Origin: Capillimicrobium parvum
GTDB lineage: Bacteria; Actinomycetota; Thermoleophilia; Solirubrobacterales; Solirubrobacteraceae
DNA length: 64,000 bases
Direction of reading: 5' to 3'
NCBI RefSeq assembly: GCF_021172045.1
Contig: NZ_CP087164.1
Coordinates: 3,286,001-3,350,000 of the forward strand
Below the pieces are notes generated by a model, which was given only the letters and a program-made list of their open reading frames with translations, was not told the origin of the DNA and searched no databases. A program made the translations under genes and the position numbers. Shown here piece by piece: positions 43,754 to 53,197 of this stretch; position 1 is the first letter of the stretch; every line of letters begins with the position of its first letter.

Positions 43754-45133
43754 ATGCCGATCGACCCCTCCATCTTCAAGGCCTACGACATCCGCGGCCT
43801 GTACGGCGAGCAGCTCGGCCCCGACGACGCCGAGCAGGTCGGCCGGGCGTTCGTGCGCGTCATCGCCGGCCTGGCCGGCAAGCACGCCGGGGACCTGCGC
43901 CTCGGCCTCGGCCGCGACATGCGCCTCACCGCACCGGAGATGGCCGCGCGCTACCGCGCCGGCATGGTCGCCGAGGGCGCGCACGTCGTGGACGTCGGGC
44001 AGGTCGGCACCGAGATGCTCTACTTCACCGTCGGCTCGCGCGGGCTCGACGGCGGCCTCATGTGCACCGCCTCGCACAACCCGAAGGCCTACACCGGCGC
44101 GAAGCTCGTGAAGGACGGCGCGATCGCGCTGTCGGGCGACGAGGGCATCCAGGACATCCGGCGGATGATCGAGGACGGCCTCGGAGAGCCTGCGGCGCGG
44201 GCGGGATCGGTGGAAGAGGCCGACATCTCCGCCGACTTCCGGGCCGCTGCGCTCGAGTTCATCGACCCCGAGAAGGTCCGCCGCCTGAAGGTCGTCGTCG
44301 ACGGCGGCAACGGCATGGCGGGCCCGATGGTCGGGCCGCTGCTCGAGCGCCTGGGTCTGGACCTCGTCGAGACGTACTTCACGCCGGACGGCAACTTCCC
44401 CGACCACGAGCCCAACCCGCTGCTGGAGGAGAACCGGCGCTTCATCGTCGACAAGGTGAAGTCCGAGGGCGCGGACCTCGGCATCGCCTGGGACGGCGAT
44501 GCCGACCGCTGCTTCTTCATCGACGACACGGGCGAATTCGTCGCCGGCGACTTCCTCACCGCGATCCTCGCCGAGCATCTGCTGGCGAAGACCGATCCCG
44601 CCCACCCTGCCGACATCCTCTACGACGCCCGCGCGTCCCGCGCCGTCCCGGACACCGTCCGCGCCGCGGGCGGCACGCCGCACATCAACCGCGTCGGCCA
44701 CGCGTTCTTCAAGACGCGCATGCGCAAGGAGGGCGCCATCTTCGGCGGCGAGGTGTCCGGCCACTACTACTTCCACGACTTCTACAACGCGGACTCGGGC
44801 ACCGTGCCCGCCCTGCTCGTCCTCGAGAAGCTCTCGGTCGAGGGCAAGAGGATGAGCGAGCTGCTCGAGCCGTTCCGCGCGAAGTACTTCATCTCCGGCG
44901 AGATCAACTCGGAGGTCTCCGACGCGGCGGCCAAGATGGCGGAGATCGAGAAGCGCTACGCCGACGGGGAGATCACCCATGTCGACGGCGTCTCGGTCGA
45001 CTACGACGACTGGCACTTCAACGTTCGCCCGTCGAACACCGAGCCGCTGCTGCGGCTGACCCTCGAGTCGCTCGTGTCCCCACAGGACATGGAGCGCCGG
45101 CGGGACGAGGTCCTTGGGCTCATCCGGTCCTGA
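43754..45133 (+). CDS. manB: phosphomannomutase/phosphoglucomutase
   Basis: 459 residues. Four-domain alpha-D-phosphohexomutase: FKAYDIRGLYG at the start, phospho-acceptor Ser in CTASHNPKAYTG, metal loop WDGDADRCFF, sugar loop GGEVSGHYYF and phosphate-binding RPSNTEPLLR. It interconverts hexose 1- and 6-phosphates and could supply glucose-1-phosphate to the nearby CDP-sugar genes. The MBL gene starts within its last 20 bases. Confidence 0.93.
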   Translation: MPIDPSIFKAYDIRGLYGEQLGPDDAEQVGRAFVRVIAGLAGKHAGDLRLGLGRDMRLTAPEMAARYRAGMVAEGAHVVDVGQVGTEMLYFTVGSRGLDGGLMCTASHNPKAYTGAKLVKDGAIALSGDEGIQDIRRMIEDGLGEPAARAGSVEEADISADFRAAALEFIDPEKVRRLKVVVDGGNGMAGPMVGPLLERLGLDLVETYFTPDGNFPDHEPNPLLEENRRFIVDKVKSEGADLGIAWDGDADRCFFIDDTGEFVAGDFLTAILAEHLLAKTDPAHPADILYDARASRAVPDTVRAAGGTPHINRVGHAFFKTRMRKEGAIFGGEVSGHYYFHDFYNADSGTVPALLVLEKLSVEGKRMSELLEPFRAKYFISGEINSEVSDAAAKMAEIEKRYADGEITHVDGVSVDYDDWHFNVRPSNTEPLLRLTLESLVSPQDMERRRDEVLGLIRS

Positions 45134-46106
45134 CGCAGGCGTCCTCACGCTGCCGATCCCGACGCCGTTCGCGGTCGGGCGCATCAACTGCTACCTCGTC
45201 GAGGACGACCCGCTCACGCTGATCGACACCGGGCCGAACAGCGGCGTCTCGCTCGACATGATGGACAGCATGCTGCGCGAGGCCGGCCACACGATCGCCG
45301 ACCTCGAGCGCATCGTGATCACACACCAGCACATGGACCACCTCGGCCTGGTGGACATCCTGTCCAAGCGGTCCGGAGCCGAAGTCTTCGCACTGCGCGC
45401 GCTCGGCCCGTGGCTCGCCGACTACCCGAAACCGGCCGCCGGCGACGACGAGTTCGCCGAGCGACTGATGGCACGCCACGGCATCGAGCAGCCGGTGCGC
45501 CTCGCGCTGCGGGCGGTGGCCGGACTCGCGCGCGCCTGGGGCGCCCCGGCCGAGGTGACCGGCCCGCTCGACGACGGCGACACGCTGCTGTTCGCCGGCC
45601 GGACGCTGCGGGTCCATCACCGACCTGGGCACTCGCCGTCGGACATCGTCCTTCACGACGAGAAGCGCGGGCTGCTGATCGTGGGCGACCACCTGCTCAA
45701 GCACATCTCGTCGAACGCCGTCGTCACGCGCCCGCTCGACGGCACCGACGGCGATCTCGACGAGCCGCACTCGCTCGAGGTCTACCTCGAGTCACTGCGC
45801 GCGACCCGGGAGATGGACGTCGCGCTCGTGCTCGGCGGGCACGGCGAGCCGATCACCGACCATCGAGCCCTCATCGACGACCGCCTCCGCGCCACGGAGC
45901 GGCGCGCCGACAAGATCGAGCAACTCGTGCGCGACCGGCCGCGGACCGCCCACGAGCTCGCGCAGGAGATGTGGGGCAACGTCGCCGTGACCCAGGCCTA
46001 CCTCACGCTCAGTGAGGTGCTCGGCCACACCGGCCTGCTCGTGGCCCAGGGGCGCGTGCGCGAGGTCGTCGAGGACGATGTCGTGCACTTCACGGCGATC
46101 TCCTAG
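45114..46106 (+). CDS. MBL-fold hydrolase with C-terminal winged-helix region
   Basis: 330 residues from a TTG at 45114 inside the manB end. Metal ligands: THQHMDHLG, HRPGHSPSD, IVGDHLL and a final GGHGEP. After about residue 260 a helical region (RPRTAHELAQEMWG, YLTLSEVLGHTGLLVAQG) resembles the winged-helix tail found in LACTB2-like lactamases. Substrate unknown. Its stop shares CTAG with the convergent oxidoreductase gene. Confidence 0.88.
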   Translation: MGSSGPDAGVLTLPIPTPFAVGRINCYLVEDDPLTLIDTGPNSGVSLDMMDSMLREAGHTIADLERIVITHQHMDHLGLVDILSKRSGAEVFALRALGPWLADYPKPAAGDDEFAERLMARHGIEQPVRLALRAVAGLARAWGAPAEVTGPLDDGDTLLFAGRTLRVHHRPGHSPSDIVLHDEKRGLLIVGDHLLKHISSNAVVTRPLDGTDGDLDEPHSLEVYLESLRATREMDVALVLGGHGEPITDHRALIDDRLRATERRADKIEQLVRDRPRTAHELAQEMWGNVAVTQAYLTLSEVLGHTGLLVAQGRVREVVEDDVVHFTAIS

Positions 46107-47173
46107 CGGATGCCTCGCCGGCCCGTACGCGAGACCACGACGCCCTCGGCGTTCGAGCGCCGCGCCGCCTCGATCGCCTCGAGGCCCGCGACCGTGTCGG
46201 CGGGATCGACCGGCGGCGGCGCACCGTCGCACAGCGCCGCCGCGACGCCGCGGTAGAACGCGCCGTAGTCGCCCGGCTCTGTCTCCACCCGGCGTTGGTT
46301 GCCGTCCGTGCCGAGCACCCCCCAGGCCGCCTCGTCCTCGCGCCCCCAGCCGGTGCCGCCGGGGTCGCCGCCGTCGCGCAGCGCTGCCTCCTGCACGTCG
46401 AGGCCGTGCTTGACGTAGCCCGCGCGATCGCCGAGCACGCGCAGCCGCGGTCCGACCTGCGCCGTCACCGCGCTCATCCACAGATGCGAGCGCACGCCCG
46501 ACGCATGGGTCATCGCGACGAAGGCGTCGTCGTCGACCCGCGCGCCGGTCCGGCGGACGTCGACCTCGCCGTAGACGTGGACCGCGGGCCCGAACAGCAG
46601 GAGCGCCTGGTCGATCAGGTGCGGCCCGAGGTCGTAGAGGACCCCGCCGGCGTCCTCGGGGTCGGCCCGCTCGCGCCAGCCCTCCGTGAGCTGGGGCCGA
46701 AAGCGCTCGAAGCGCGACTCGAAGCGCAGCACCCGGCCGAGATCGCCCGCCTCGATCAGCCTCCGCACGGTGAGCAGGTCGCCGTCCCAGCGGCGGTTGT
46801 GGAACACGGTGAGCATGCGGCCGCGCTCGCCGGCGAGCTTGACGAGCGCCCGGCCCTCAGCGGCGGTCGGCGCGAGCGGCTTGTCGACCACCACGTCGAG
46901 CCCGGCCTCCAGCGCCGCGGTCGCCAGCGTCACGTGCGCGCGGTTCGGCGCCGCCACCACCACGAGGCCGAAGTCGGCCGCGCGCGCGAAGACCTCCTCG
47001 GCGCCGTCGAGCAGCTCGACGCCGGGGTAGCGCCCGGTCGCCGCGGCGCGCCGGCCGGGGTCGCGCGTGACGATCGCCGCGAGCTCGAGCCCCTCGGTCG
47101 TCGCGATGAACGGGGCGTGGAACGAGGCACCGGCCAGCCCGTAGCCGATGAGCGCGACCCGTACGGGTCTCAC
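46103..47173 (-). CDS. Gfo/Idh/MocA-family oxidoreductase
   Basis: 356 residues from the GTG at 47173 (GTGA overlap). Rossmann start VALIGYGLAGASFHAPF, then VVDKPLAPT in place of the E-K-P motif, and the catalytic-domain block GGVLYDLGPHLIDQAL with the His. It oxidises or reduces a sugar, inositol or related alcohol with NAD(P). Last gene of a four-gene minus-strand set with NUDIX-CYTH and rpiB. Confidence 0.92.
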   Translation of the reverse strand: MRPVRVALIGYGLAGASFHAPFIATTEGLELAAIVTRDPGRRAAATGRYPGVELLDGAEEVFARAADFGLVVVAAPNRAHVTLATAALEAGLDVVVDKPLAPTAAEGRALVKLAGERGRMLTVFHNRRWDGDLLTVRRLIEAGDLGRVLRFESRFERFRPQLTEGWRERADPEDAGGVLYDLGPHLIDQALLLFGPAVHVYGEVDVRRTGARVDDDAFVAMTHASGVRSHLWMSAVTAQVGPRLRVLGDRAGYVKHGLDVQEAALRDGGDPGGTGWGREDEAAWGVLGTDGNQRRVETEPGDYGAFYRGVAAALCDGAPPPVDPADTVAGLEAIEAARRSNAEGVVVSRTGRRGIR

Positions 47174-47997
47174 GACGCCAGGCGCGCGTTGCTGTACTCC
47201 GGATCGCCGGTGACGTCGGCCCCCAGCCACGACGGGCCGGTCCAGCCGTGCGCGTCCTCCTCATCGGAGAACTCGACCTCCGCGACGACCAGCCCCTCGT
47301 GGGCGCCGGCGTACACGTCGACCTCGATCGTCCGGCCGTCCTGCTCGACGAGGTGGCGCACCTTCTCGACCCGGCGGCCCTCGGTCAGCGGCCACAGGCG
47401 GTCGAAGCGGTCGGGGTCGATCGGCAGCTCCTCCTCGGCGCGGACGAGGCCCGTGCCGGCCTTCACCGTCAGGAACGTCTCGTCGTCAGCCCGGCGCAGG
47501 CGGACCTCGACGTCCCCGGTGACCAGGTAGCCCTGGCTCAGCCGCCGCCGCGGCGCGCGCTCCAGGTCGTCGGGCAGCCGGTCGACGAGGAACTTGCGCT
47601 CGACCTCGCGCCCCCGGCGCCACCAGCCTGTGACGAGGTCGCGGTCGTGCGGATAGCTCAGCCGCTCGATCGCCTCCTCGGGCGTCAGCCAGGCGATCTC
47701 GTCGACCTCGTCGTTGGGCGCGAACTCGTCCTGGCCGACCGGCGTCATGACCCAGTAGCGGACCGTCTTCGGCCGTCCCTTGTTGTCGGTGTAGTGCACG
47801 GGCTCGAGCTCCTCGCCCAGGCGCACCCGCACGCCCGTCTCCTCCTCCACCTCGCGCATGGCCGCCTGCTCCGAGTCCTCCCCCGGCTCGAGCTTGCCCT
47901 TCGGTAGCGACCAGTCGTCGTAGCGCGGCCGGTGCTCGAGCAGCAGGCGTCCGTCGCGCACGACGAGGCCTCCGGCGGCGTGGACCTCGGCGCTCAA
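47170..47997 (-). CDS. NUDIX hydrolase fused to CYTH domain
   Basis: 275 residues from a TTG at 47997, which overlaps the rpiB TGA (TTGA). Residues about 5-135 are NUDIX: GKLEPGEDSEQAAMREVEEETG contains the complete Nudix box. Residues about 140-270 are CYTH, beginning E-V-E-R-K-F-L-V, the family's E-x-E-x-K strand, with later charged strands (VEVRLRRADDETFLTVK). CYTH enzymes hydrolyse inorganic triphosphate or related compounds; NUDIX enzymes hydrolyse nucleoside diphosphate derivatives. The combination suggests a nucleotide or polyphosphate housekeeping activity. Confidence 0.9.
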   Translation of the reverse strand: MSAEVHAAGGLVVRDGRLLLEHRPRYDDWSLPKGKLEPGEDSEQAAMREVEEETGVRVRLGEELEPVHYTDNKGRPKTVRYWVMTPVGQDEFAPNDEVDEIAWLTPEEAIERLSYPHDRDLVTGWWRRGREVERKFLVDRLPDDLERAPRRRLSQGYLVTGDVEVRLRRADDETFLTVKAGTGLVRAEEELPIDPDRFDRLWPLTEGRRVEKVRHLVEQDGRTIEVDVYAGAHEGLVVAEVEFSDEEDAHGWTGPSWLGADVTGDPEYSNARLAS

Positions 47998-48428
47998 ATC
48001 TCGGCGAGGTGGTCGATGTTGGCGCGGTCGTCCGGGTCCTCGCTCGGCCCGGCGGCGAACCAGGCGTCGAGGATCTCCTCGAGCTCGGCCTGCGATGTCG
48101 ACCGCAGCGAGAGCGCGAGCACGTTCGCGTCGTTCCAGCGCCGCGCCCCCTCGGCGGTCCTGGCGTCGCCGCACAGCGCGGCCCGCACCCCGGCGACCTT
48201 GTTGGCCGCGATCGAGGCGCCCGTTCCGGTCCAGCAGCAGACGACGCCCTGCTCGGCCCGGCCCTCGGCGACGTCGCGGGCCGCGCGCTCGGACGCCCAG
48301 GCCCAGTCGGGCCGCTCGTCGTCACTGAGGGCACCGTGCACGAGCGGGTCGTGACCGCGTCGCCGCAGCTCGTCGACCACGGCGTCGGCGACCCCGGTGC
48401 GCTCGTCGGCGGACACGGCGATCCTCAT
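47994..48428 (-). CDS. rpiB: ribose-5-phosphate isomerase B family (RpiB/LacAB)
   Basis: 144 residues. Active-site segment GVVCCWTGTGASIAANKVAGVRAALC holds the base-region Cys and the anion loop; RWNDANVLALSLR follows. Interconverts ribose-5- and ribulose-5-phosphate, or a related aldose/ketose phosphate pair. First gene of the set running to the oxidoreductase at 46103. Confidence 0.88.
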   Translation of the reverse strand: MRIAVSADERTGVADAVVDELRRRGHDPLVHGALSDDERPDWAWASERAARDVAEGRAEQGVVCCWTGTGASIAANKVAGVRAALCGDARTAEGARRWNDANVLALSLRSTSQAELEEILDAWFAAGPSEDPDDRANIDHLAEI

Positions 48429-48443
48429 CGCCTCCGCATGATG

Positions 48444-49130
48444 TCAGCCCGACCGACGGGCCACCAGGACGGCGAAGCCGCGGTCCTTGAAGAGGCAGTC
48501 CGCGTCGCCGAACCCGGCGTCGCGCAGCCAGGCGAGCTGGTGCTCGACGGTCGCCCAGCGATCGAGGCGCATGCGCTGGAGGGTCGCCTCCCACTCCTCG
48601 TCGGACGCCCCGCGGGCGAGCGCCTGCTCGTGCTGCCAGCGCTGATAGTGATCGGCGAACAGCGCCGTCGGGCCGGCGACCTGCTCGGCGTTGACGAACA
48701 CGCCGCCGGGAGCGAGCTCGTGGTGCACGCGCACGAAGAGCGCGCGCTTGGCGTCGTCGTCGAGGTGGTGGATGGCGAGGGCGGACACGATCGCGCCCCA
48801 CGGCCCGGCGGGCAGCGGGTCGGTGAGGTCGGCCTCGACGTAGGCGGCTCGGTCGCCCAGCTCGGCGCGGGCCTGATCGAGCATCGCGGGCGCGCCGTCG
48901 AGCAGGACCACGTCGGCCGTGGGATACGCGTCCAGCACGCGCCGGGCGAGCATCCCGGTCCCGGCGCCGAGGTCGAGCACGCGCGCCGGCGGCTGCGCGG
49001 CGAGCGCGAGCGCGTCGATCGCGGTGCCGTAGAAGGCGTCGAAGGGTGGGACCAGCTGGCGACGGAGGCGGTCGCGGTAGTCGCCGGCGTGAGCCTCGAA
49101 GATCTCCGTCGCACCGTGATCATCCGTCAT
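48444..49130 (-). CDS. class I SAM-dependent methyltransferase
   Basis: 228 residues. SAM-binding motif I VLDLGAGTGMLARRVLD, acidic V-V-L-L-D-G-A at the end of strand two, and IVSALAIHHLDDDAK at strand four. The substrate cannot be deduced. It ends 15 bases before rpiB and may be transcribed with it. Confidence 0.88.
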   Translation of the reverse strand: MTDDHGATEIFEAHAGDYRDRLRRQLVPPFDAFYGTAIDALALAAQPPARVLDLGAGTGMLARRVLDAYPTADVVLLDGAPAMLDQARAELGDRAAYVEADLTDPLPAGPWGAIVSALAIHHLDDDAKRALFVRVHHELAPGGVFVNAEQVAGPTALFADHYQRWQHEQALARGASDEEWEATLQRMRLDRWATVEHQLAWLRDAGFGDADCLFKDRGFAVLVARRSG

Positions 49131-49193
49131 GGTGTACGACTGTACGTGATCTCATACGCTGCCGTCAACCTCGGGCTCGTACGCTCTCGCGCC

Positions 49194-50231
49194 GTGCCCA
49201 ACGTCCTCATCAATGCGCGCGTGGCCGGCCGGCGCCAGCTCAGCGGCGTCGAGCGCTGGGCGGTCGAGCTCGTCGAGCGGCTCCCCGCCCTCGACCCGCG
49301 CGTCTACGCGGTGGCCCGGCCACCGCGCGGGCTCGCCTACCAGGCCGGCCAGGCGTGGGAGCAGGCGGCGCTGCCCGCCCTCGCCCGCCACCGCGGCGCC
49401 CGCCTGATCCTCAACCCCGCCAACCTCGCGCCGCTCGCCTGGCCGGGCAACGTCGTCGTCGTCCACGACGCGGTCGCGCTCACCCATCCCGAGTGGTTCG
49501 CGGCGCCGTACGCCGCCTGGCACGGCCGCGTGCTGCCCGCGATCGTCCGGCGCGCTCGGCGGGTGGTCACCGTCTCGGCGTTCTCGCGCGACGAGATCGC
49601 GGCGACGACGGGCCGCCCGGCGAGCGAGATCACCGTCGTGCCCGGGGGCGTGGACGCGCGCTTCTCGCCGAGCGTCGACCCTGAGCCCACTCGCCGGACA
49701 TTCGCCCTCGAGCGGCCCTACGCGCTCACGGTCGCCGGCCAGGGCGCGCGCAAGAACCCCGTCGTGCTCGGCGCCGCGGCCCGGGCGCTCGCCGGCCACG
49801 GGATCGACCTCGTCGCCGCCGGCTCGCGGCGCGCCCACCACGGTCGCGGCGCCGACGTGCCCGGCGTGCGCCACCTCGGCTACGTCGACGACGCCCTGCT
49901 GCCCGGCCTCTACGCGGGCGCGAGCGCATTCGTCCTGCCGTCGCTGCACGAGGGCTTCGGGCTGCCGTGTCTGGAGGCGATGGCCTCCGGCGTCCCCGTG
50001 GTCGCGTCCGACCGCGGCGCGCTGCCGGAGACCTGCGGCGACGCGGCGCTGCTCGTCGAGCCGCACCGCCCCGACCTCATCGCCGGCGCGCTGCTGGCCG
50101 CCTGCCTCGACCCACCGACCGCGGCAAGGCTGCGCGCCGCCGGCGCGGCACGCGCGGCCGGCTTCACCTGGGAGCACACCGCCGAGGCGGTCGACGCGAT
50201 CGTTCGCGAGGAGCTCGGGTCTCACGGGTAG
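49194..50231 (+). CDS. GT-B glycosyltransferase (GT4-like)
   Basis: 345 residues from the GTG at 49194. C-terminal nucleotide-sugar site SLHEGFGLPCLEAMASGVPVVASD with the Glu-x7-Glu motif, and the earlier VPGGVDARFSP. Mannosyl- or related transfer to a glycan or lipid acceptor is likely. Divergent from the methyltransferase by about 60 bases; an inverted GTAC-GACT-GTAC lies in the gap. Confidence 0.9.
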   Translation: MPNVLINARVAGRRQLSGVERWAVELVERLPALDPRVYAVARPPRGLAYQAGQAWEQAALPALARHRGARLILNPANLAPLAWPGNVVVVHDAVALTHPEWFAAPYAAWHGRVLPAIVRRARRVVTVSAFSRDEIAATTGRPASEITVVPGGVDARFSPSVDPEPTRRTFALERPYALTVAGQGARKNPVVLGAAARALAGHGIDLVAAGSRRAHHGRGADVPGVRHLGYVDDALLPGLYAGASAFVLPSLHEGFGLPCLEAMASGVPVVASDRGALPETCGDAALLVEPHRPDLIAGALLAACLDPPTAARLRAAGAARAAGFTWEHTAEAVDAIVREELGSHG

Positions 50232-50242
50232 GCTGGCCCTTG

Positions 50243-51613
50243 ATGGCTGACGCTCGCGTTGAGGTGGGCGACCCGGCGCTCGAGGAGGAGATCCGCCGCG
50301 TCGGCGGTGCGCTGGCCGCGGCCTTCCCGTCCGCCGCCCGCCACCCGCTCAAGGCGCTCGACTCCCGCGCGATGGACCTCGCGGCCGCCGACGAGGAGCT
50401 GCGCGCGGCGCTGTTTCGCTTCGTCGACGTCGCGCCCGCCTGCCGCTCGCTCGACGACCTCGCCGCACACCTCTCCGGCTTCCTCGACGAGGTCGGCGAC
50501 AAGCCGCCGCCGATCGCCGCCGCGATGCGGATGGCCGACACCGGCGCCGGGCGCAAGGCGCTGGGCGCGGCGGCCGCGGCAGGCGTGCGCCACATGGCCC
50601 ATCGGTTCATCGTGGCCGAGACCCCGCACGCGGCGCGCCATCTCGTGCGGCGCCTCTGGCACCAGGGCGTGGCGACCTCCGTCGACCTGCTCGGCGAGGC
50701 GACGGTCACCGCGGCCGAGGCCGACGGCTACGCCGCGCGCTGCGCCGACGCGCTCGAGCGTCTCGCCGCGATCCACGAGGACCTCCCGCACCGGCTGCAC
50801 CTCGAGCGCGACCGCCACGGACCGATCCCGCGCCCCAACCTGTCGGTCAAGGTCTCGGCGCTCACGCCGCTCCTGCGCCCGGACGCGCCCGAGCGCGGCA
50901 TGCGCGATGCCGGCGCGCGCCTGCGCGAGCTGCTGCGCCACGCGCGCCGGCTGCACGCCCACCTGCACATCGACATGGAGTCGCTGGACTCCCGCGAGGC
51001 CGTCACCGACCTCGTGCTCGCGTTGCTCGCCGACGACGAGTTCCGTGACGGCCCGTCGGCCGGCGTGGTCCTGCAGGCCTATCTGCGCGACAGCCCGCAG
51101 CTCGCCGAGCGGTTCATCGGCTGGGCGGGCGCGACGCCGCGCGCAGCGCCGCTCGTCGTGCGGCTCGTCAAGGGCGCCTACTGGGACCACGAGACCGTCG
51201 AGGCGCTCCAGCACGGCTGGCCCACACCGGTCTTCGACGTCAAGGCCGACTGCGACCGCAACTTCGAGGCGCTGACCGTGCGCCTGCTGGAGGCCTGCCG
51301 CGACGGCGCGCCGCTTCGTCTCGCCGTCGCGTCGCACAACCTGCGCTCGGTCAGCCACGCGATCGCGGTCAACCGGCGGCTCGGCGGCGGCGACCGGGAC
51401 CTGGAGCTCCAGGTGCTCCGCGGCCTCGGCGACGACCTGCAGGATGCGCTGGCCACGTCGGGATTCCGCGTGCGGGTCTACTGCCCGGTCGGTGACCTCG
51501 TCGCGGGCATGGCGTATCTCGTGAGACGACTGCTCGAGAACACGAGCAACGAGTCGTTCCTCCACGAGCAGGCACGCGGCATCCCGCTCGAGGAGATGCT
51601 GCGAGCGCCATGA
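50243..51613 (+). CDS. proline dehydrogenase
   Basis: 456 residues. FAD-binding TIM barrel of the PutA PRODH type: LSVKVSALTPLL, HIDMESLDSRE, VRLVKGAYWDHETVEA, and ASHNLRSVSHA. The N-terminal 130 residues are helical (HMAHRFIVAETP, DLLGEATVT). It oxidises proline to pyrroline-5-carboxylate and passes electrons to quinone. The downstream dehydrogenase overlaps its stop, giving a split PutA. Confidence 0.93.
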   Translation: MADARVEVGDPALEEEIRRVGGALAAAFPSAARHPLKALDSRAMDLAAADEELRAALFRFVDVAPACRSLDDLAAHLSGFLDEVGDKPPPIAAAMRMADTGAGRKALGAAAAAGVRHMAHRFIVAETPHAARHLVRRLWHQGVATSVDLLGEATVTAAEADGYAARCADALERLAAIHEDLPHRLHLERDRHGPIPRPNLSVKVSALTPLLRPDAPERGMRDAGARLRELLRHARRLHAHLHIDMESLDSREAVTDLVLALLADDEFRDGPSAGVVLQAYLRDSPQLAERFIGWAGATPRAAPLVVRLVKGAYWDHETVEALQHGWPTPVFDVKADCDRNFEALTVRLLEACRDGAPLRLAVASHNLRSVSHAIAVNRRLGGGDRDLELQVLRGLGDDLQDALATSGFRVRVYCPVGDLVAGMAYLVRRLLENTSNESFLHEQARGIPLEEMLRAP

Positions 51614-53172
51614 GCCTGCCGCCGTTCGCCAACGAGCCGATCCTCGAGCTGCGCCGCGCCGGCCCGCGCCAGGCGCTGCTCGACGCGCTGGCCGCCGTGG
51701 ATGCGCGCCTGCCGCTGCGCGTGCCGGTCCTGGTCGGCAGCGAGGCGCGCGCGGGCGACGCGTTGACGTCGACCGACCCGGGCGACCCCGAGCGCGTCGT
51801 GGCGCACGCCGCCGCGGCGACCGCGGCCGACGTCGACGCCGCCCTCGACGCCGCCGCCCGCGGGTTCGCCCGCTGGCGCGCGGTCCCCGCCGCCGAGCGC
51901 GCCGCCGCGCTGCTGCGCGCCGCCGCCTGGCTGCGCGACCGGCGCACCGAGGTCGCCGCGCTCGAGGTCCGCGAGTGCGCGAAGCCCTGGCCCGAGGCGG
52001 ACGCCGACGTCTGCGAGGCGATCGACTTCCTCGAGTACTACGCGCGCGGGGCGATCGCGCTCGAGGAGGGCCGTCCGCTGCTCCAGGTCCCCGGCGAGCA
52101 CAACGAGCTGCGCTACGTGCCGCGCGGCGTGACGGCGGTGATCGCGCCGTGGAACTTCCCCGTCGCGATCCCGATGGGCATGACCGCGGCCGCGCTCGCG
52201 GCGGGCAACGCGGCGGTCCTCAAGCCCGCCGAGCAGTCGCCCGCGTGCGGGCACGTGGTGGTGCAGGCGCTGCGGGCCGGCGGCGTGCCCGACGAGGCGG
52301 TCGCGCTCCTCCCCGGCGACGGGTCGGCCGGCGCGGCGCTCGCCCGCGACCCGCGCGTACAGACGATCGCCTTCACGGGCTCGGCGCCGGTCGGCCTGGA
52401 GATCCTGCGGACCGCGGCCGACACGCGCGAGGGCCAGCGGCACCTCAAGCGCGTCGTCGCCGAGCTCGGCGGCAAGAACTGCGTGCTGGTGGACTCGGAC
52501 GCCGACCTCGACGAGGCGGTGCCGGGCATCGTCCACAGCGCGTTCGACTACGCCGGCCAGAAGTGCTCGGCGGCCGCGCGCGTGCTCGTGCACGAGGCCA
52601 TCGCCGATGCGCTGATCGAGCGGCTGTCGGGCGCCGTCGAGGCGCTCGAGACCGGCCAGGCCGGCACGTTCGGGACCGACGTGCCGCCGGTCATCGAGCG
52701 CGAGGCGCAGGAGCGCGTGGACCGCTACGCGCAGCGCGCCGCCGCCGACGGGCGGATCGTCGCGCGGGGCGAGCGGCCGCCCGGCGGCTGGTTCTGCGCG
52801 CCGGTGGTCGCGGCCGACCTCGATCCCGGCTCGCCCGTGCTGCGCGAGGAGATCTTCGGACCGGTGCTCGCCGTCGACCGCGTCCGCGACATGGACGCCG
52901 CGGTCGCCGCCGTCCAGAGCCTGCCGTTCGCGCTCACCGGGGGCCTCTACGCCCGCAACCCGCGCACCGTCGAGGCCGTCGCCGCGCAGCTGCCCGTCGG
53001 CAACCTCTACGTCAACCGCTCCACCACCGGCGCGATGGTCGGGCGCCAGCCGTTCGGCGGCAACCGCCTCTCCGGCACCGGCACGAAGGCGGGCGGGCCG
53101 GACTACCTGCTGTCGTTCGTCGAACCGCGGGTGATCACGCACAACACCGTGCGCCACGGGCTCGTGGTCTGA
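51610..53172 (+). CDS. L-glutamate-gamma-semialdehyde (P5C) dehydrogenase
   Basis: 520 residues; ATGA overlap. Aldehyde dehydrogenase fold with APWNFPVAIP, IAFTGSAPVGLEI, general base in VVAELGGKNCV, and catalytic Cys in YAGQKCSAAARVLV. EEIFGPVLAV and PFGGNRLSGTGTKAGG fit the P5C dehydrogenase subfamily. Completes conversion of proline to glutamate. Confidence 0.94.
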   Translation: MSLPPFANEPILELRRAGPRQALLDALAAVDARLPLRVPVLVGSEARAGDALTSTDPGDPERVVAHAAAATAADVDAALDAAARGFARWRAVPAAERAAALLRAAAWLRDRRTEVAALEVRECAKPWPEADADVCEAIDFLEYYARGAIALEEGRPLLQVPGEHNELRYVPRGVTAVIAPWNFPVAIPMGMTAAALAAGNAAVLKPAEQSPACGHVVVQALRAGGVPDEAVALLPGDGSAGAALARDPRVQTIAFTGSAPVGLEILRTAADTREGQRHLKRVVAELGGKNCVLVDSDADLDEAVPGIVHSAFDYAGQKCSAAARVLVHEAIADALIERLSGAVEALETGQAGTFGTDVPPVIEREAQERVDRYAQRAAADGRIVARGERPPGGWFCAPVVAADLDPGSPVLREEIFGPVLAVDRVRDMDAAVAAVQSLPFALTGGLYARNPRTVEAVAAQLPVGNLYVNRSTTGAMVGRQPFGGNRLSGTGTKAGGPDYLLSFVEPRVITHNTVRHGLVV

Positions 53173-53197
53173 GAGCCGGCACGTGCGCGGCCCGTCG

